A DNA stretch of 7,811 nt. Origin: Acetobacter sp. UBA5411. GTDB lineage: Bacteria; Pseudomonadota; Alphaproteobacteria; Acetobacterales; Acetobacteraceae. A model generated the notes under the pieces. The model ran no database searches. It was given only the letters and a program-made list of their open reading frames with translations, and was not told the origin of the DNA. The DNA is taken from the NCBI RefSeq assembly GCF_002409645.1, contig NZ_DHNR01000040.1, positions 10,726 to 18,536 of the forward strand, read 5' to 3'. Position numbers and translations under genes: made by a program. Below are positions 1 through 6,075 of this stretch, in pieces. Position 1 is the stretch's first letter. Each line of letters begins with the position of its first letter.

Positions 1-842
1 GTAAAGGGCTCGAGAAGAGGCTGACCATCAACAACAAGGGCTGCGCTGAGATTTCCATACGGCAGTCCCTGACGGAGAAAGCCTTCGTCGAGGCCAAGGA
101 TGGAGCCGAGCCGGTCGTTCCAGTGACGCAGCTGCCCGTCAGTGCCGAAGACGGCAACGCCGATGGCCAGACTGTCCAGCACGGCCCGAAGCTGAAGGGC
201 GAGGTTACGACTCCGCGCCTCGGCACGTGCGGCCGCAAGGGATGTCCGATCCAGAATCCATCCGGCTGTCACCATGATCAGCACACCGATGATGATCCCG
301 ATTGCATCCAGCCGTTTCTGCCAGCTGGTGTTGCGGAGCATGTCGGCAAGACGCCCTTCACGACGGGCCGTGTCGACGCTGCTCAGGCTGATGAGCGCTT
401 CGTCGATGCCGGAGAGAGCAGTGTCGGTTTCCGGACGGTTGAGAGTGGCGTCATCCGACGTCTTCCAACTCGCTATCGTGTCCAGAGAGGTCTTCAACTG
501 GTCGAGACTGGCGGGACGAATGCGGTTCAGACGTTCCTGAACCTGCTCCACCGAGGGGAAATCGCCTCTGATGACATTGATCTGAGCGAGCGCGTCATTG
601 AAGCACTGCCGCTGTGTCTCATCGTGAGAAGCGAGCCAGGCGAAACGGCAGATGCGGGCCTGTTCTACTTCCCTGTCCAGTGAGCGAAGAATTTGGTCAG
701 CGCTGGCGCTCTGACGGTCCATCTGGCCATGCCGCGCCATTTCATTGCCCAGCTGCATGGCCAGGGTTCCGAACGTCACAATCAGCAGCGCGGCACCCAG
801 AAGCGCAAGAACATGGGCCCGTTTGGCAGGATGGCGAGCCAT
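1..842 (-). CDS. Membrane-anchored PAS-domain sensor protein, N-terminal part (probably a sensor histidine kinase)
   Basis: The reading frame is open from an ATG at 842 to the window edge, giving 280 residues of the N-terminus; the rest lies outside. Residues about 10-30 form a hydrophobic segment after a basic start (MARHPAKR), and residues about 179-197 form a second one. The roughly 150 residues between them are polar and helical, as in the periplasmic four-helix sensing domains of bacterial receptors. A short basic linker follows, then a PAS domain begins near residue 215, with the pattern LDSLAIGVAVFGTDGQL followed by a WN pair at 241-242, typical of the PAS_7 type. This architecture is usual for sensor histidine kinases, hybrid kinases and some diguanylate cyclases; the output domain is not visible, so the kinase call is an inference. 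The start is well fixed: an in-frame TAA lies two codons upstream and a GGGA-like ribosome site precedes it. It reads in the same direction as the transporter upstream but is 218 bases from it, so it probably has its own promoter. Confidence 0.8.
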   Translation of the reverse strand, partial: MARHPAKRAHVLALLGAALLIVTFGTLAMQLGNEMARHGQMDRQSASADQILRSLDREVEQARICRFAWLASHDETQRQCFNDALAQINVIRGDFPSVEQVQERLNRIRPASLDQLKTSLDTIASWKTSDDATLNRPETDTALSGIDEALISLSSVDTARREGRLADMLRNTSWQKRLDAIGIIIGVLIMVTAGWILDRTSLAAARAEARSRNLALQLRAVLDSLAIGVAVFGTDGQLRHWNDRLGSILGLDEGFLRQGLPYGNLSAALVVDGQPLLEPF

Positions 843-875
843 CTTTTATCCCGTCAGATGTTGGCGCATATGGCA

Positions 876-886
876 TGGCACTGCCA
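876..886. promoter_or_regulatory. Palindrome TGGCACTGCCA, possible operator
   Basis: An exact 5-base inverted repeat around a single central base lies 34-44 bases upstream of the sensor start. It directly abuts a second TGGCA copy at 871-875. Its position between a likely promoter and the start codon fits an operator, but no regulator or sister site is known from the window. The call rests on symmetry and place only. Confidence 0.2.
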
Positions 887-1000
887 CACCGCGCCGTGCG
901 TCAAGCCTCACTTTATACAGACGATGCAGACGACAGACAGCTTTTTCGCGCCATTATTCCGCCTTCAGCATGATCTGCAACCCCGCAAGGGGACCTGCCA

Positions 1001-1023
1001 CTTCGAAATCGAAGACTACTTCG
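1001..1023. repeat. Three alternating copies of CTTCGA/TCGAAG
   Basis: CTTCGA (1001-1006), TCGAAG (1009-1014) and CTTCG (1019-1023) alternate in orientation, so the middle copy can pair with either neighbour. The spacers are 2 and 4 bases. The block lies just after the transporter stop and about 160 bases upstream of the sensor start. It could be a protein-binding array or two mutually exclusive small hairpins in the transporter mRNA 3' end. No T-run follows on the minus strand, so a simple terminator is unlikely. Confidence 0.3.
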
Positions 1024-1060
1024 CTCTATACGCACAGGAACAGAGACCCTGCGTCAGGCC

Positions 1061-2344
1061 TTATCGGACAGGAGGACGCATGGGGAGGCAGAACAGCATG
1101 GCGATCGCCCCCGTCACCATCCCGATGGCCATCGGCAGAGGCGTGTCGGAACCGGAAAACGGCAGTGCCGAAAGCAGCCCGATAAGAACGCCCGCTATAG
1201 CGCCGAACACATACTGCATCGTGCCCGCCAGCGCGGACGCCGTACCGGCGACACGGGCCTGATCAGCCAGCGCTCCCATTGTAGCGTTCGGATAGATCAC
1301 ACCCGTAGGGCTGAGTGTCAGCAGCATTGCCAGAATGACGAGGATCACTGTCAGCGACAGGCCATGGTGAGGTGTGGGATGGGTATTAAGCCACAACGCA
1401 ATCGCCGCCAGCAGCAGACTGCCGACAAGAGACATGCATATGGCGACCGAAAGGATCTTGTGCGGATCGAAACGGCTGACCAAAGCGCCGTTGACCTGAG
1501 ACGCACCGATCATGAACACGGCGAACAGGCCAAACAGCATCGAGAACTGGAACGGCGTGAAATGGAACCCGTTGATGAAGACGGGTGAAGCCGCCGTCAG
1601 ATAGCTGAATGACAGAAAGGTCGAAAACCCGGCGATCAGCGCATGCGAAAGAAAGGCGCGATGGCGCAGGAGCATGACGTAACGCGTCATGAGCGTGATA
1701 GGCGGCAGGCGCAGGCGGAACTCAGGCGCCAGCGTTTCCGGCAGCATGCGCAGAACCAGCAGCACGCACAGGAGACCATAGGCTGCGGACGCCCAGAAGA
1801 TCACGCGCCACGACACGAAGGTCACAACAATGCCGCCAAGCATCGGGGCCAGAATCGGCACCACGCCCATGACCATCACAAGCTTGGACATCATGCGCGC
1901 GCCTTCCCGCTGATCCGGCACCAGATCACGGACGCAGGCGGTCGGAATAACCAGACTGGCGGACGCCCCGATCGAGGCGATGAAACGGGCGACGCTGAAT
2001 GTCAGAATATCCGGCGCAGCAGCGCAGATGGCGGAGCTGACAGCAAAGACGACATTCCCGACGATCAGCGGCATCCGCCGTCCAAAGCGGTCGGACAGAG
2101 GGCCGACGGTGAGCTGTCCAATGGCCAGTCCGATGAACCAGATGGACAACGTCATCTGCACCGAAGACAGGCTCGTATGCAGCGAGTGCACCATCGACGG
2201 GAAGGCGGGCAGATAGATGTCCGTCGAGATGGGGCCGACAGCCGTCAGAAAGCCCAGCAGAACCGGCAGCCACCAGGGCGTCGTCGGTCGGGCTTCATAA
2301 GTGTGTCGCGCTGAAGGCTGCTGAGGCTGGGCGTTAGCGGCCAT
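1061..2344 (-). CDS. Bcr/CflA-family multidrug efflux transporter (major facilitator superfamily)
   Basis: A complete 427-residue membrane protein with the length and segment pattern of the 12-helix drug:H+ antiporters of the major facilitator superfamily. The first helix carries LTAVGPISTDIYLPAFPSM at about 33-51, the hallmark of the Bcr/CflA subfamily, including the acidic residue D42. The loop between helices 2 and 3 has the superfamily motif A, GPLSDRFGRR, at 81-90. A glycine- and proline-rich VMGVVPILAPMLGG stretch at 158-171 corresponds to the antiporter motif in helix 5. Known members export bicyclomycin, chloramphenicol, sulfonamides or other small molecules across the inner membrane; the substrate here cannot be read from sequence. 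The ATG at 2344 is preceded on the minus strand by GGGAA at a suitable distance. The gene stands alone, with a 305-base spacer upstream and 218 bases downstream. Confidence 0.93.
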   Translation of the reverse strand: MAANAQPQQPSARHTYEARPTTPWWLPVLLGFLTAVGPISTDIYLPAFPSMVHSLHTSLSSVQMTLSIWFIGLAIGQLTVGPLSDRFGRRMPLIVGNVVFAVSSAICAAAPDILTFSVARFIASIGASASLVIPTACVRDLVPDQREGARMMSKLVMVMGVVPILAPMLGGIVVTFVSWRVIFWASAAYGLLCVLLVLRMLPETLAPEFRLRLPPITLMTRYVMLLRHRAFLSHALIAGFSTFLSFSYLTAASPVFINGFHFTPFQFSMLFGLFAVFMIGASQVNGALVSRFDPHKILSVAICMSLVGSLLLAAIALWLNTHPTPHHGLSLTVILVILAMLLTLSPTGVIYPNATMGALADQARVAGTASALAGTMQYVFGAIAGVLIGLLSALPFSGSDTPLPMAIGMVTGAIAMLFCLPMRPPVR

Positions 2345-2649
2345 GCCATTTCCCGGATGTTGTGATCTGGTGATGTAAGGACAAAAAAGATGAGGATTTC
2401 ATGACGGCAGCCTTCACGAAGAACATGACGGCGACCTTGATCCTGCAAACCACGTCAAAATATTTTTTAGACGTTCTGGTGCTCCTAGCGTCCGGCTTTG
2501 CTTCTCCGCAAGAGGGCAATGTGAGTTTTTCTGGCGTCGCCTGCTCATTATGAATCCTGAGCACAACACCCTTGCTGCTGACTGGCTGGGAAACAGTAAC
2601 GGATTGATCCGGATTTCACGTCCATCATCATCTCATGGCTGATGTGTCG
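2345..2649. other. Intergenic region between the VTT-domain gene and the efflux gene; no convincing gene
   Basis: This stretch must hold the promoter of the efflux gene and the 3' end of the VTT-domain transcript, both on the minus strand. Visible elements are an A/T tract at 2457-2469 flanked by ACGTC (2452-2456) and GACGT (2470-2474), an inverted repeat TGCTCA/TGAGCA at 2542-2547 and 2558-2563, and a small CGGAT/ATCCG symmetry at 2600-2611. A 76-codon frame on the minus strand overlaps the efflux start but has no recognisable domain and no good ribosome site, so it is not called. No clear sigma-70 promoter pair was found. Confidence 0.5.
2542..2563. repeat. Inverted repeat TGCTCA / TGAGCA
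   Basis: Perfect 6-base arms (2542-2547 and 2558-2563) are separated by 10 bases in the spacer downstream of the VTT-domain gene. On either strand no T-run follows directly, so it is not a standard intrinsic terminator. It could be an mRNA hairpin or a binding site. A compact GGCG-T-CGCC symmetry abuts it at 2533-2541. Confidence 0.25.
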
Positions 2650-3429
2650 TCAGGAAAGTTCAGTCTGCTGGTTTCTGGTGATGCGTTTGAGCAGCCGATA
2701 TCCCATAACGCCTGACACAACGAAAAGTACGACGGCGACAAGAGTTCGTCCCCAACCACCGAACTGTGCGCCTGACCCCAGCAGCACAAAGATGATGCTC
2801 TGCGGAAGACTGCCGACCAGCGTCGCAGCCGTGAAAGGTAGCAGGGCGACAGCAGAGAGTCCGGCAAACAAGTTGAGCAGCAGGGACGAGCCAACAGGCA
2901 GAAGACGCAGCGTGACAATGGTCTCGAACGGATGGCGGTCAAGCATTCCGGCGACTCGTTCGCCATAGCGCATAAGGACACCTCCTTTTCCCTGACGCTT
3001 TCGGCGAGCCATGGTTTCTCTGGCCCAGTGATGCGCCCCCCACCGTGCCCATGCCCAGCACAGCACTGCGCCCGCGACAGTGCTCAATGTGGCGAGCGCC
3101 GTTCCTTCAATCAGACCGTAGGCCACACCGGCTGCGAAACACAGGATTTGACGGGGCAGACCGAAGAGGCACCAGAGCGTCCCGACAAGACAGAACCAGA
3201 AACGACCGGCAGCGCCCTGACGAAGATGCGCTGTATCGTTGAGAAGATCATGGAGTGCGGGGACTTCCCGCAGGGCAATCGCACCACCCAGAAGGACGAT
3301 GAGCATGATAGCGGGACGCAGGAGCGAAAGCGCGGATGGGGTGGCTTGATCCCCGGAAACATGCGTCTGTCCCGGCAGGATCTGTCCCTCGTGCGGCTCT
3401 GTCGGATCGGACATGGGACTTTCGCTCAT
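2650..3429 (-). CDS. TVP38/TMEM64 (DedA superfamily, VTT domain) integral membrane protein
   Basis: From the ATG at 3429 this encodes 259 residues. After a polar N-terminus come a hydrophobic segment at about 37-53 and a VTT (SNARE-associated) domain from about 85 to 220. The domain shows the family's re-entrant signature: GLPRQILCFAAGVAYG at 90-105, then a G-rich helix ending in RWG, and later RLLPVGSSLLLNLFAGL at 175-191 with F199 and GSLPQ at 206-210. A last hydrophobic helix spans about 228-244. DedA-superfamily proteins act in the inner membrane and have been linked to lipid flipping and membrane homeostasis; the substrate here is unknown. The frame stays open well upstream, but those codons would run antisense through ctaA. 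The strong AAGGAGGT at 3443-3450 (minus strand) lies 13 bases before this ATG, longer than usual; a second in-frame ATG at 3414 is possible. It is divergent from ctaA. Confidence 0.85.
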   Translation of the reverse strand: MSESPMSDPTEPHEGQILPGQTHVSGDQATPSALSLLRPAIMLIVLLGGAIALREVPALHDLLNDTAHLRQGAAGRFWFCLVGTLWCLFGLPRQILCFAAGVAYGLIEGTALATLSTVAGAVLCWAWARWGAHHWARETMARRKRQGKGGVLMRYGERVAGMLDRHPFETIVTLRLLPVGSSLLLNLFAGLSAVALLPFTAATLVGSLPQSIIFVLLGSGAQFGGWGRTLVAVVLFVVSGVMGYRLLKRITRNQQTELS

Positions 3430-3484
3430 GGCGCGCGGTAACACCTCCTTGCTCACGGTTGCAAGAGCGGGGTAAACCGACGCC
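3430..3484. promoter_or_regulatory. Short divergent spacer between the VTT-domain gene and ctaA
   Basis: Only 55 bases separate the two proposed starts, so any promoters must overlap each other or the coding ends. On the plus strand TTGCTC (3449-3454) and GTAAAC (3472-3477) are 17 bases apart, a weak sigma-70-like pair. Transcription from it would start almost at the ctaA ATG, implying a leaderless message or use of a later start. On the minus strand the AAGGAGGT ribosome site at 3443-3450 occupies the same region. Confidence 0.3.
3443..3450 (-). promoter_or_regulatory. Strong ribosome binding site AAGGAGGT for the VTT-domain gene
   Basis: Read on the minus strand this is a full match to the anti-16S core. 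It is the main reason for placing the gene's start at 3429 and not at the upstream methionines, which lack such a site. The 13-base gap to the ATG is longer than optimal, so the exact start is somewhat open. Confidence 0.55.
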
Positions 3485-4600
3485 ATGTCCAATACGCCCT
3501 CTCCCGCCTCAGCCTCCTCCTCCATCGACGCCACACAGGCTGTTGACGGCATGAGGCTGCGTGATCGCCGCCATGTTTCCAACTGGCTGTTGAGCATCTG
3601 CGTCATGCTGCTTGGCATGATCGCCCTCGGTGGCGCGACCCGTCTGACCGGCTCAGGTCTTTCGATCATGGAGTGGCGTCCCCTGACAGGCATCATCCCG
3701 CCCCTCACCCACGCGCAGTGGGAACATGAGTTCGCTCTTTATCAAGGCATCCCGCAGTACAAGATCCTGCATGACGGGTTTGGACTGGCCGGATTCCAGC
3801 AGATCTTCTGGCTCGAATGGATTCACCGGTTCTGGGGGCGGCTCATGGGCATTAACCTGCTCGGCGGGCTGGCGTTCTTCGCTTTCCGGAAAGCTCTGAC
3901 CCGCGGGCTGGTCATCCGTCTTCTGGTTTTCTTCGTGCTGGGTGGACTTCAGGGCGCGATCGGCTGGTTCATGGTGGCGTCCGGTTTCCGTCCCGACAGC
4001 ACGGCAGTCGAGCCGGTGAGACTTGTGCTGCATCTTGGCATGGCGCTTCTTCTCTATGTCGCCATTCTGTGGACGGCGCTCTCCGTGCGTTTCCCGGAAC
4101 CGGAAGTCCTGCCGGATATGGCGGGCGCACGCCGCACCCGTACATTCCTGCACGCAGCTCTCGGTCTGGTTGGCCTGACGATCGTGGCGGGTGGTTTTAC
4201 TGCCGGCACACATGCGGGATTTGTTTTCAACACGTTCCCGCTGATGGACGGCCATCTGATCCCGGAAGGCTACGCGAAGTTAAGCCCGTTCTGGTATAAC
4301 TGGATCGCCAATATTCCGGCCGTGCAGTTTGATCACCGTCTTCTGGCGACCGTCACGGCGCTGACCATCGGCCTGACGGTTCTGACGGGCATGAAAACGA
4401 AGCTGACCGCCCGCGCTCATGCTGCTGTGGCGTTACTTGGGTGGACCGTGCTGATCCAGTACGCTCTGGGGGTTACAACACTGCTGCTTGTCGTTCCGGT
4501 CTGGGCGGGCACTATTCACCAGACGTTCGCCGCCATTCTTCTGGGTGTTGGCGTTTTCGCGATGCACACACTGCGTGGCGCCAGAAGAGGGCGCTCCTGA
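3485..4600 (+). CDS. ctaA: Heme A synthase (COX15/CtaA family)
   Basis: A complete 371-residue protein that oxidises the C8 methyl of heme O to the formyl group of heme A, the cofactor of aa3- and ba3-type terminal oxidases, in the inner membrane. Family signatures occur in order: GGATRLTGSGLSIMEWRP at 49-66, IFWLEWIHRFWGR at 107-119, GAIGWFMVASG at 158-168, RLVLHLGMA at 179-187, AGFVFNTFPLMDG at 244-256, VQFDHR at 280-285 and TTLLLVVPVWAGTIHQTFAA at 331-350. The four histidines expected to bind the two hemes are H114, H183, H284 and H345, all present. Eight membrane segments fit the family. The pattern is the Cox15-like, alphaproteobacterial type. The ATG at 3485 has only a weak GGGG ribosome site 14 bases away; M23 (3551) would still keep all conserved parts. 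No oxidase or ctaB gene lies in the window, so it is a stand-alone gene here. Confidence 0.95.
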   Translation: MSNTPSPASASSSIDATQAVDGMRLRDRRHVSNWLLSICVMLLGMIALGGATRLTGSGLSIMEWRPLTGIIPPLTHAQWEHEFALYQGIPQYKILHDGFGLAGFQQIFWLEWIHRFWGRLMGINLLGGLAFFAFRKALTRGLVIRLLVFFVLGGLQGAIGWFMVASGFRPDSTAVEPVRLVLHLGMALLLYVAILWTALSVRFPEPEVLPDMAGARRTRTFLHAALGLVGLTIVAGGFTAGTHAGFVFNTFPLMDGHLIPEGYAKLSPFWYNWIANIPAVQFDHRLLATVTALTIGLTVLTGMKTKLTARAHAAVALLGWTVLIQYALGVTTLLLVVPVWAGTIHQTFAAILLGVGVFAMHTLRGARRGRS

Positions 4601-4608
4601 GATATGAG

Positions 4609-4625
4609 GGAGAAAGTGTTTCTCC
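4609..4625 (+). terminator. Hairpin after ctaA, possible terminator
   Basis: GGAGAAA (4609-4615) and TTTCTCC (4619-4625) form a perfect 7-base stem with the 3-base loop GTG, starting 9 bases after the ctaA stop. No uridine run follows, so it may act as a 3'-end stabiliser or a weak terminator rather than a classical intrinsic one. Confidence 0.4.
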
Positions 4626-4641
4626 ATAGTGTGATGCTGGT

Positions 4642-4669
4642 TTTGTCCGTGCACTGAACTCTGTAATAT
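4642..4669 (+). promoter_or_regulatory. Possible sigma-70-like promoter of the TPR-DUF1796 gene
   Basis: TTTGTC (4642-4647) and TAATAT (4664-4669) are 16 bases apart, and the ATG at 4704 lies 34 bases after the second box. Each hexamer is an imperfect match. Its place after the ctaA hairpin and before an AT-rich leader fits a promoter for the right-hand gene pair. Confidence 0.3.
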
Positions 4670-4703
4670 CGTTTCGAAATATTTAAACGCAAAGGCCGCA
4701 AGA

Positions 4704-5993
4704 ATGAGTGTGAATACTGAGTTAAAAGAGGAAGAAAAGCCCGCCGTTTTCAACAAGGCCATGTCGTTCATGGAGGATGGCGATTACGAAGAGGCGTGCG
4801 AGGTCTTTGCCATACTGGTCAAGAATTTCCCTGATGACGCCGGATTGTGGTGGCAATATTATTCGGCCCTGAGAAGAGCGCGTATGGATGCCGAAGCAGA
4901 CCAGTGCGCCGATGAATTTGTAAGGCTGTTTCCAAACGATGTCGGCTTCATCCTGCAATGGACACGCTGCACCGACGCCCGCGCTGACTGGAATGAGTCA
5001 TTAAGACGCCGTGAGTTGATGCTGAAGAAGCACAACCCTTTCAGCAACGTCCACTTTCTGCCTCTTGTCACCGAATGCTTTCTGCCGCTGGTGGAAACCA
5101 AGAACTTCTCTTACCTGAACAAGATCATTACCCAATACTGGGAACTGTTCTTTGTTGACGGCAAATGCGGCGCGGCTGTTTATTACGCGCTGGAGGCATT
5201 GGGGGATTACAAGCGTCAGATAGAACTCTGTAACCGTCTTCTTTCAACGATTGAGGATGGCTCCTCTGTCATCGAAGGGGTGGATTACAGAAATCTGCGT
5301 GCGCTGGCCATGTCAGCATTGAATTACCACACGCTTCTGAGCGCCCAGAAAGAGAAGGTGAGCGTTCTTTCTCTTGGTCAGAGCTGCCTGCCCTACACAA
5401 TCGCCAATCGCTGGGGACTCATCGATTACGCAGGCGATGCTGACATAACGATCTTTGATCTAGGCGCTTTTAGCCGCAACTCAGCGGTTGACGCCATCAG
5501 AAGCGATTTTTCCAGCTATCTGCAGCCCGAAAATTACTATCAGGGTGTTGATCCGGCCGGTGCGCCGCAGATGTTCCACAAACCTTCCGGCGTCCATTTC
5601 GGTCATGAGCGTGGACGGACGATCATCGGCGATGATCAGTCGGCGTTTCACAGTCTTATAAGGCGCAAAGTCGATTCATTTACCAGACGCTTCAACAAGG
5701 GACATTCTCTCCTTGTCTTTGGCATGGTTGGAGAATGCGATCTTCCGAAGTTCATGGAAGACATGAATCCGGTTCTGGTTGAAAAATCATCCAGACTTCT
5801 TGTGCTCAATCTCACCAGAGATTCTGTTGCTCACCCCGAGCACTCAAACATAACCTACATTCATGTTCCATTCCCGGTTGATTATAACTGGAACGGAATC
5901 AATGACTATACATCGGATCGTGGCCTGGCATTTGATTCACGCGTTACATCGGCAATACTTCGCGAAATAGAACGCACAGCCAACGAGAATTAG
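4704..5993 (+). CDS. TPR-like protein with C-terminal DUF1796-like (putative papain-like cysteine peptidase) domain
   Basis: A complete 429-residue soluble protein without signal peptide or membrane segments. Residues about 14-80 look like two TPR-type helical repeats (FNKAMSFMEDGDYEEACEVF, then a similar pair with DAEADQCADEFVRLFP). The helical middle reaches about residue 215. From 218 the sequence KVSVLSLGQSCLPYTIANRWGL starts a domain resembling DUF1796, whose members begin with 'SLGxxC' and are predicted papain-like cysteine peptidases. The candidate nucleophile is C228; H298 or H301 in GVHFGHE is the candidate catalytic histidine. Later strands LLVFGMVGE (336-344) and LLVLNLTRD (365-373) fit an alpha/beta core. 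Related proteins often lie in glycosyltransferase clusters, which matches the next gene. The role is unknown; it might act on or scaffold glycan assembly. The ATG follows a weak AAGG. The family assignment is by eye and should be taken as moderate. Confidence 0.75.
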   Translation: MSVNTELKEEEKPAVFNKAMSFMEDGDYEEACEVFAILVKNFPDDAGLWWQYYSALRRARMDAEADQCADEFVRLFPNDVGFILQWTRCTDARADWNESLRRRELMLKKHNPFSNVHFLPLVTECFLPLVETKNFSYLNKIITQYWELFFVDGKCGAAVYYALEALGDYKRQIELCNRLLSTIEDGSSVIEGVDYRNLRALAMSALNYHTLLSAQKEKVSVLSLGQSCLPYTIANRWGLIDYAGDADITIFDLGAFSRNSAVDAIRSDFSSYLQPENYYQGVDPAGAPQMFHKPSGVHFGHERGRTIIGDDQSAFHSLIRRKVDSFTRRFNKGHSLLVFGMVGECDLPKFMEDMNPVLVEKSSRLLVLNLTRDSVAHPEHSNITYIHVPFPVDYNWNGINDYTSDRGLAFDSRVTSAILREIERTANEN

Positions 5994-6001
5994 TTTTCAG
6001 C

Positions 6002-6027
6002 CCCCTCTCTTTTTGTAAGGAGAGGGG
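6002..6027 (+). terminator. Terminator-like hairpin between the TPR-DUF1796 and glycosyltransferase genes
   Basis: CCCCTCTC (6002-6009) pairs perfectly with GAGAGGGG (6020-6027) around a 10-base loop, starting 8 bases after the upstream stop. The following bases ATCTTCATCC hold only scattered T, so termination may be partial. This would lower but not abolish read-through into the glycosyltransferase gene. Confidence 0.5.
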
Positions 6028-6040
6028 ATCTTCATCCAAT

Positions 6041-6067
6041 CCTCGTTTTATGATTTTCAAAACAAGG
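6041..6067 (+). promoter_or_regulatory. Leader hairpin that may mask the glycosyltransferase ribosome site
   Basis: Bases 6041-6049 (CCTCGTTTT) can pair with 6059-6067 (AAAACAAGG) at eight of nine positions, with a 9-base loop and one C-A mismatch. The right arm includes the first four bases of the AAGGGA ribosome site at 6064-6069, so folding would hide it and melting would expose it. The stem is AU-rich and weak, which would suit a temperature- or translation-sensitive control, but this is inference from pairing alone. Confidence 0.3.
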
Positions 6068-6069
6068 GA
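6064..6069 (+). promoter_or_regulatory. Ribosome binding site AAGGGA of the glycosyltransferase gene
   Basis: AAGGGA ends 6 bases before the ATG at 6076, a good distance, and fixes that start. Confidence 0.65.
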
Positions 6070-6075
6070 ATTAAT

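Larger units (their letters stand above)
843..1060. other. Spacer upstream of the sensor gene, with short inverted repeats
   Basis: This 218-base gap separates the stop of the efflux transporter from the start of the sensor gene, both on the minus strand, so it should hold the sensor promoter. Read on the minus strand, a TATAAA-like hexamer occurs near 911-917 but no clear -35 partner is visible at the right distance. Two symmetric sites stand out and are listed separately (876-886 and 1001-1023). A short hairpin with arms CCCC and GGGG at 981-992 has no T-run on either strand and is not called a terminator. No credible coding sequence is seen here. Confidence 0.5.
4601..4703. other. Spacer between ctaA and the TPR-DUF1796 gene, with a hairpin and a possible promoter
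   Basis: This 103-base gap contains a perfect 7-base hairpin just after the ctaA stop (listed separately) and a promoter-like pair further on. A TTTCGAAA palindrome at 4672-4679 sits between the proposed -10 box and the next start. From here on the sequence is noticeably richer in A and T than ctaA, so this may be the left edge of an acquired segment. Confidence 0.4.

Noticed and set aside
123..683. Plus-strand open frame of 186 codons opposite the sensor gene
   Set aside because: The minus strand gives a coherent two-helix plus PAS protein; the plus translation has no recognisable features.
981..992. CCCC-GCAA-GGGG hairpin as terminator of the efflux gene
   Set aside because: The stem is only 4 base pairs and no T-run follows on either strand.
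1643..2314. Long plus-strand open frame of 223 codons opposite the efflux gene
   Set aside because: It is rich in H, Q, R and D as expected from the reverse reading of a membrane-protein gene, has no domain, and lies fully inside a well-supported gene.
2334..2564. Small minus-strand gene of 76 codons upstream of the efflux gene
   Set aside because: No good ribosome site, no domain, and it overlaps the efflux start in another frame.
3430..3708. N-terminal extension of the VTT-domain protein by up to 93 residues
   Set aside because: The extra codons would run antisense through ctaA, read as low-complexity R/M/P-rich sequence, and lie upstream of the strong AAGGAGGT site.
3653..4255. Minus-strand open frame of 200 codons opposite ctaA
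   Set aside because: Charged, low-complexity translation typical of an antisense shadow; ctaA has all family motifs on the other strand.
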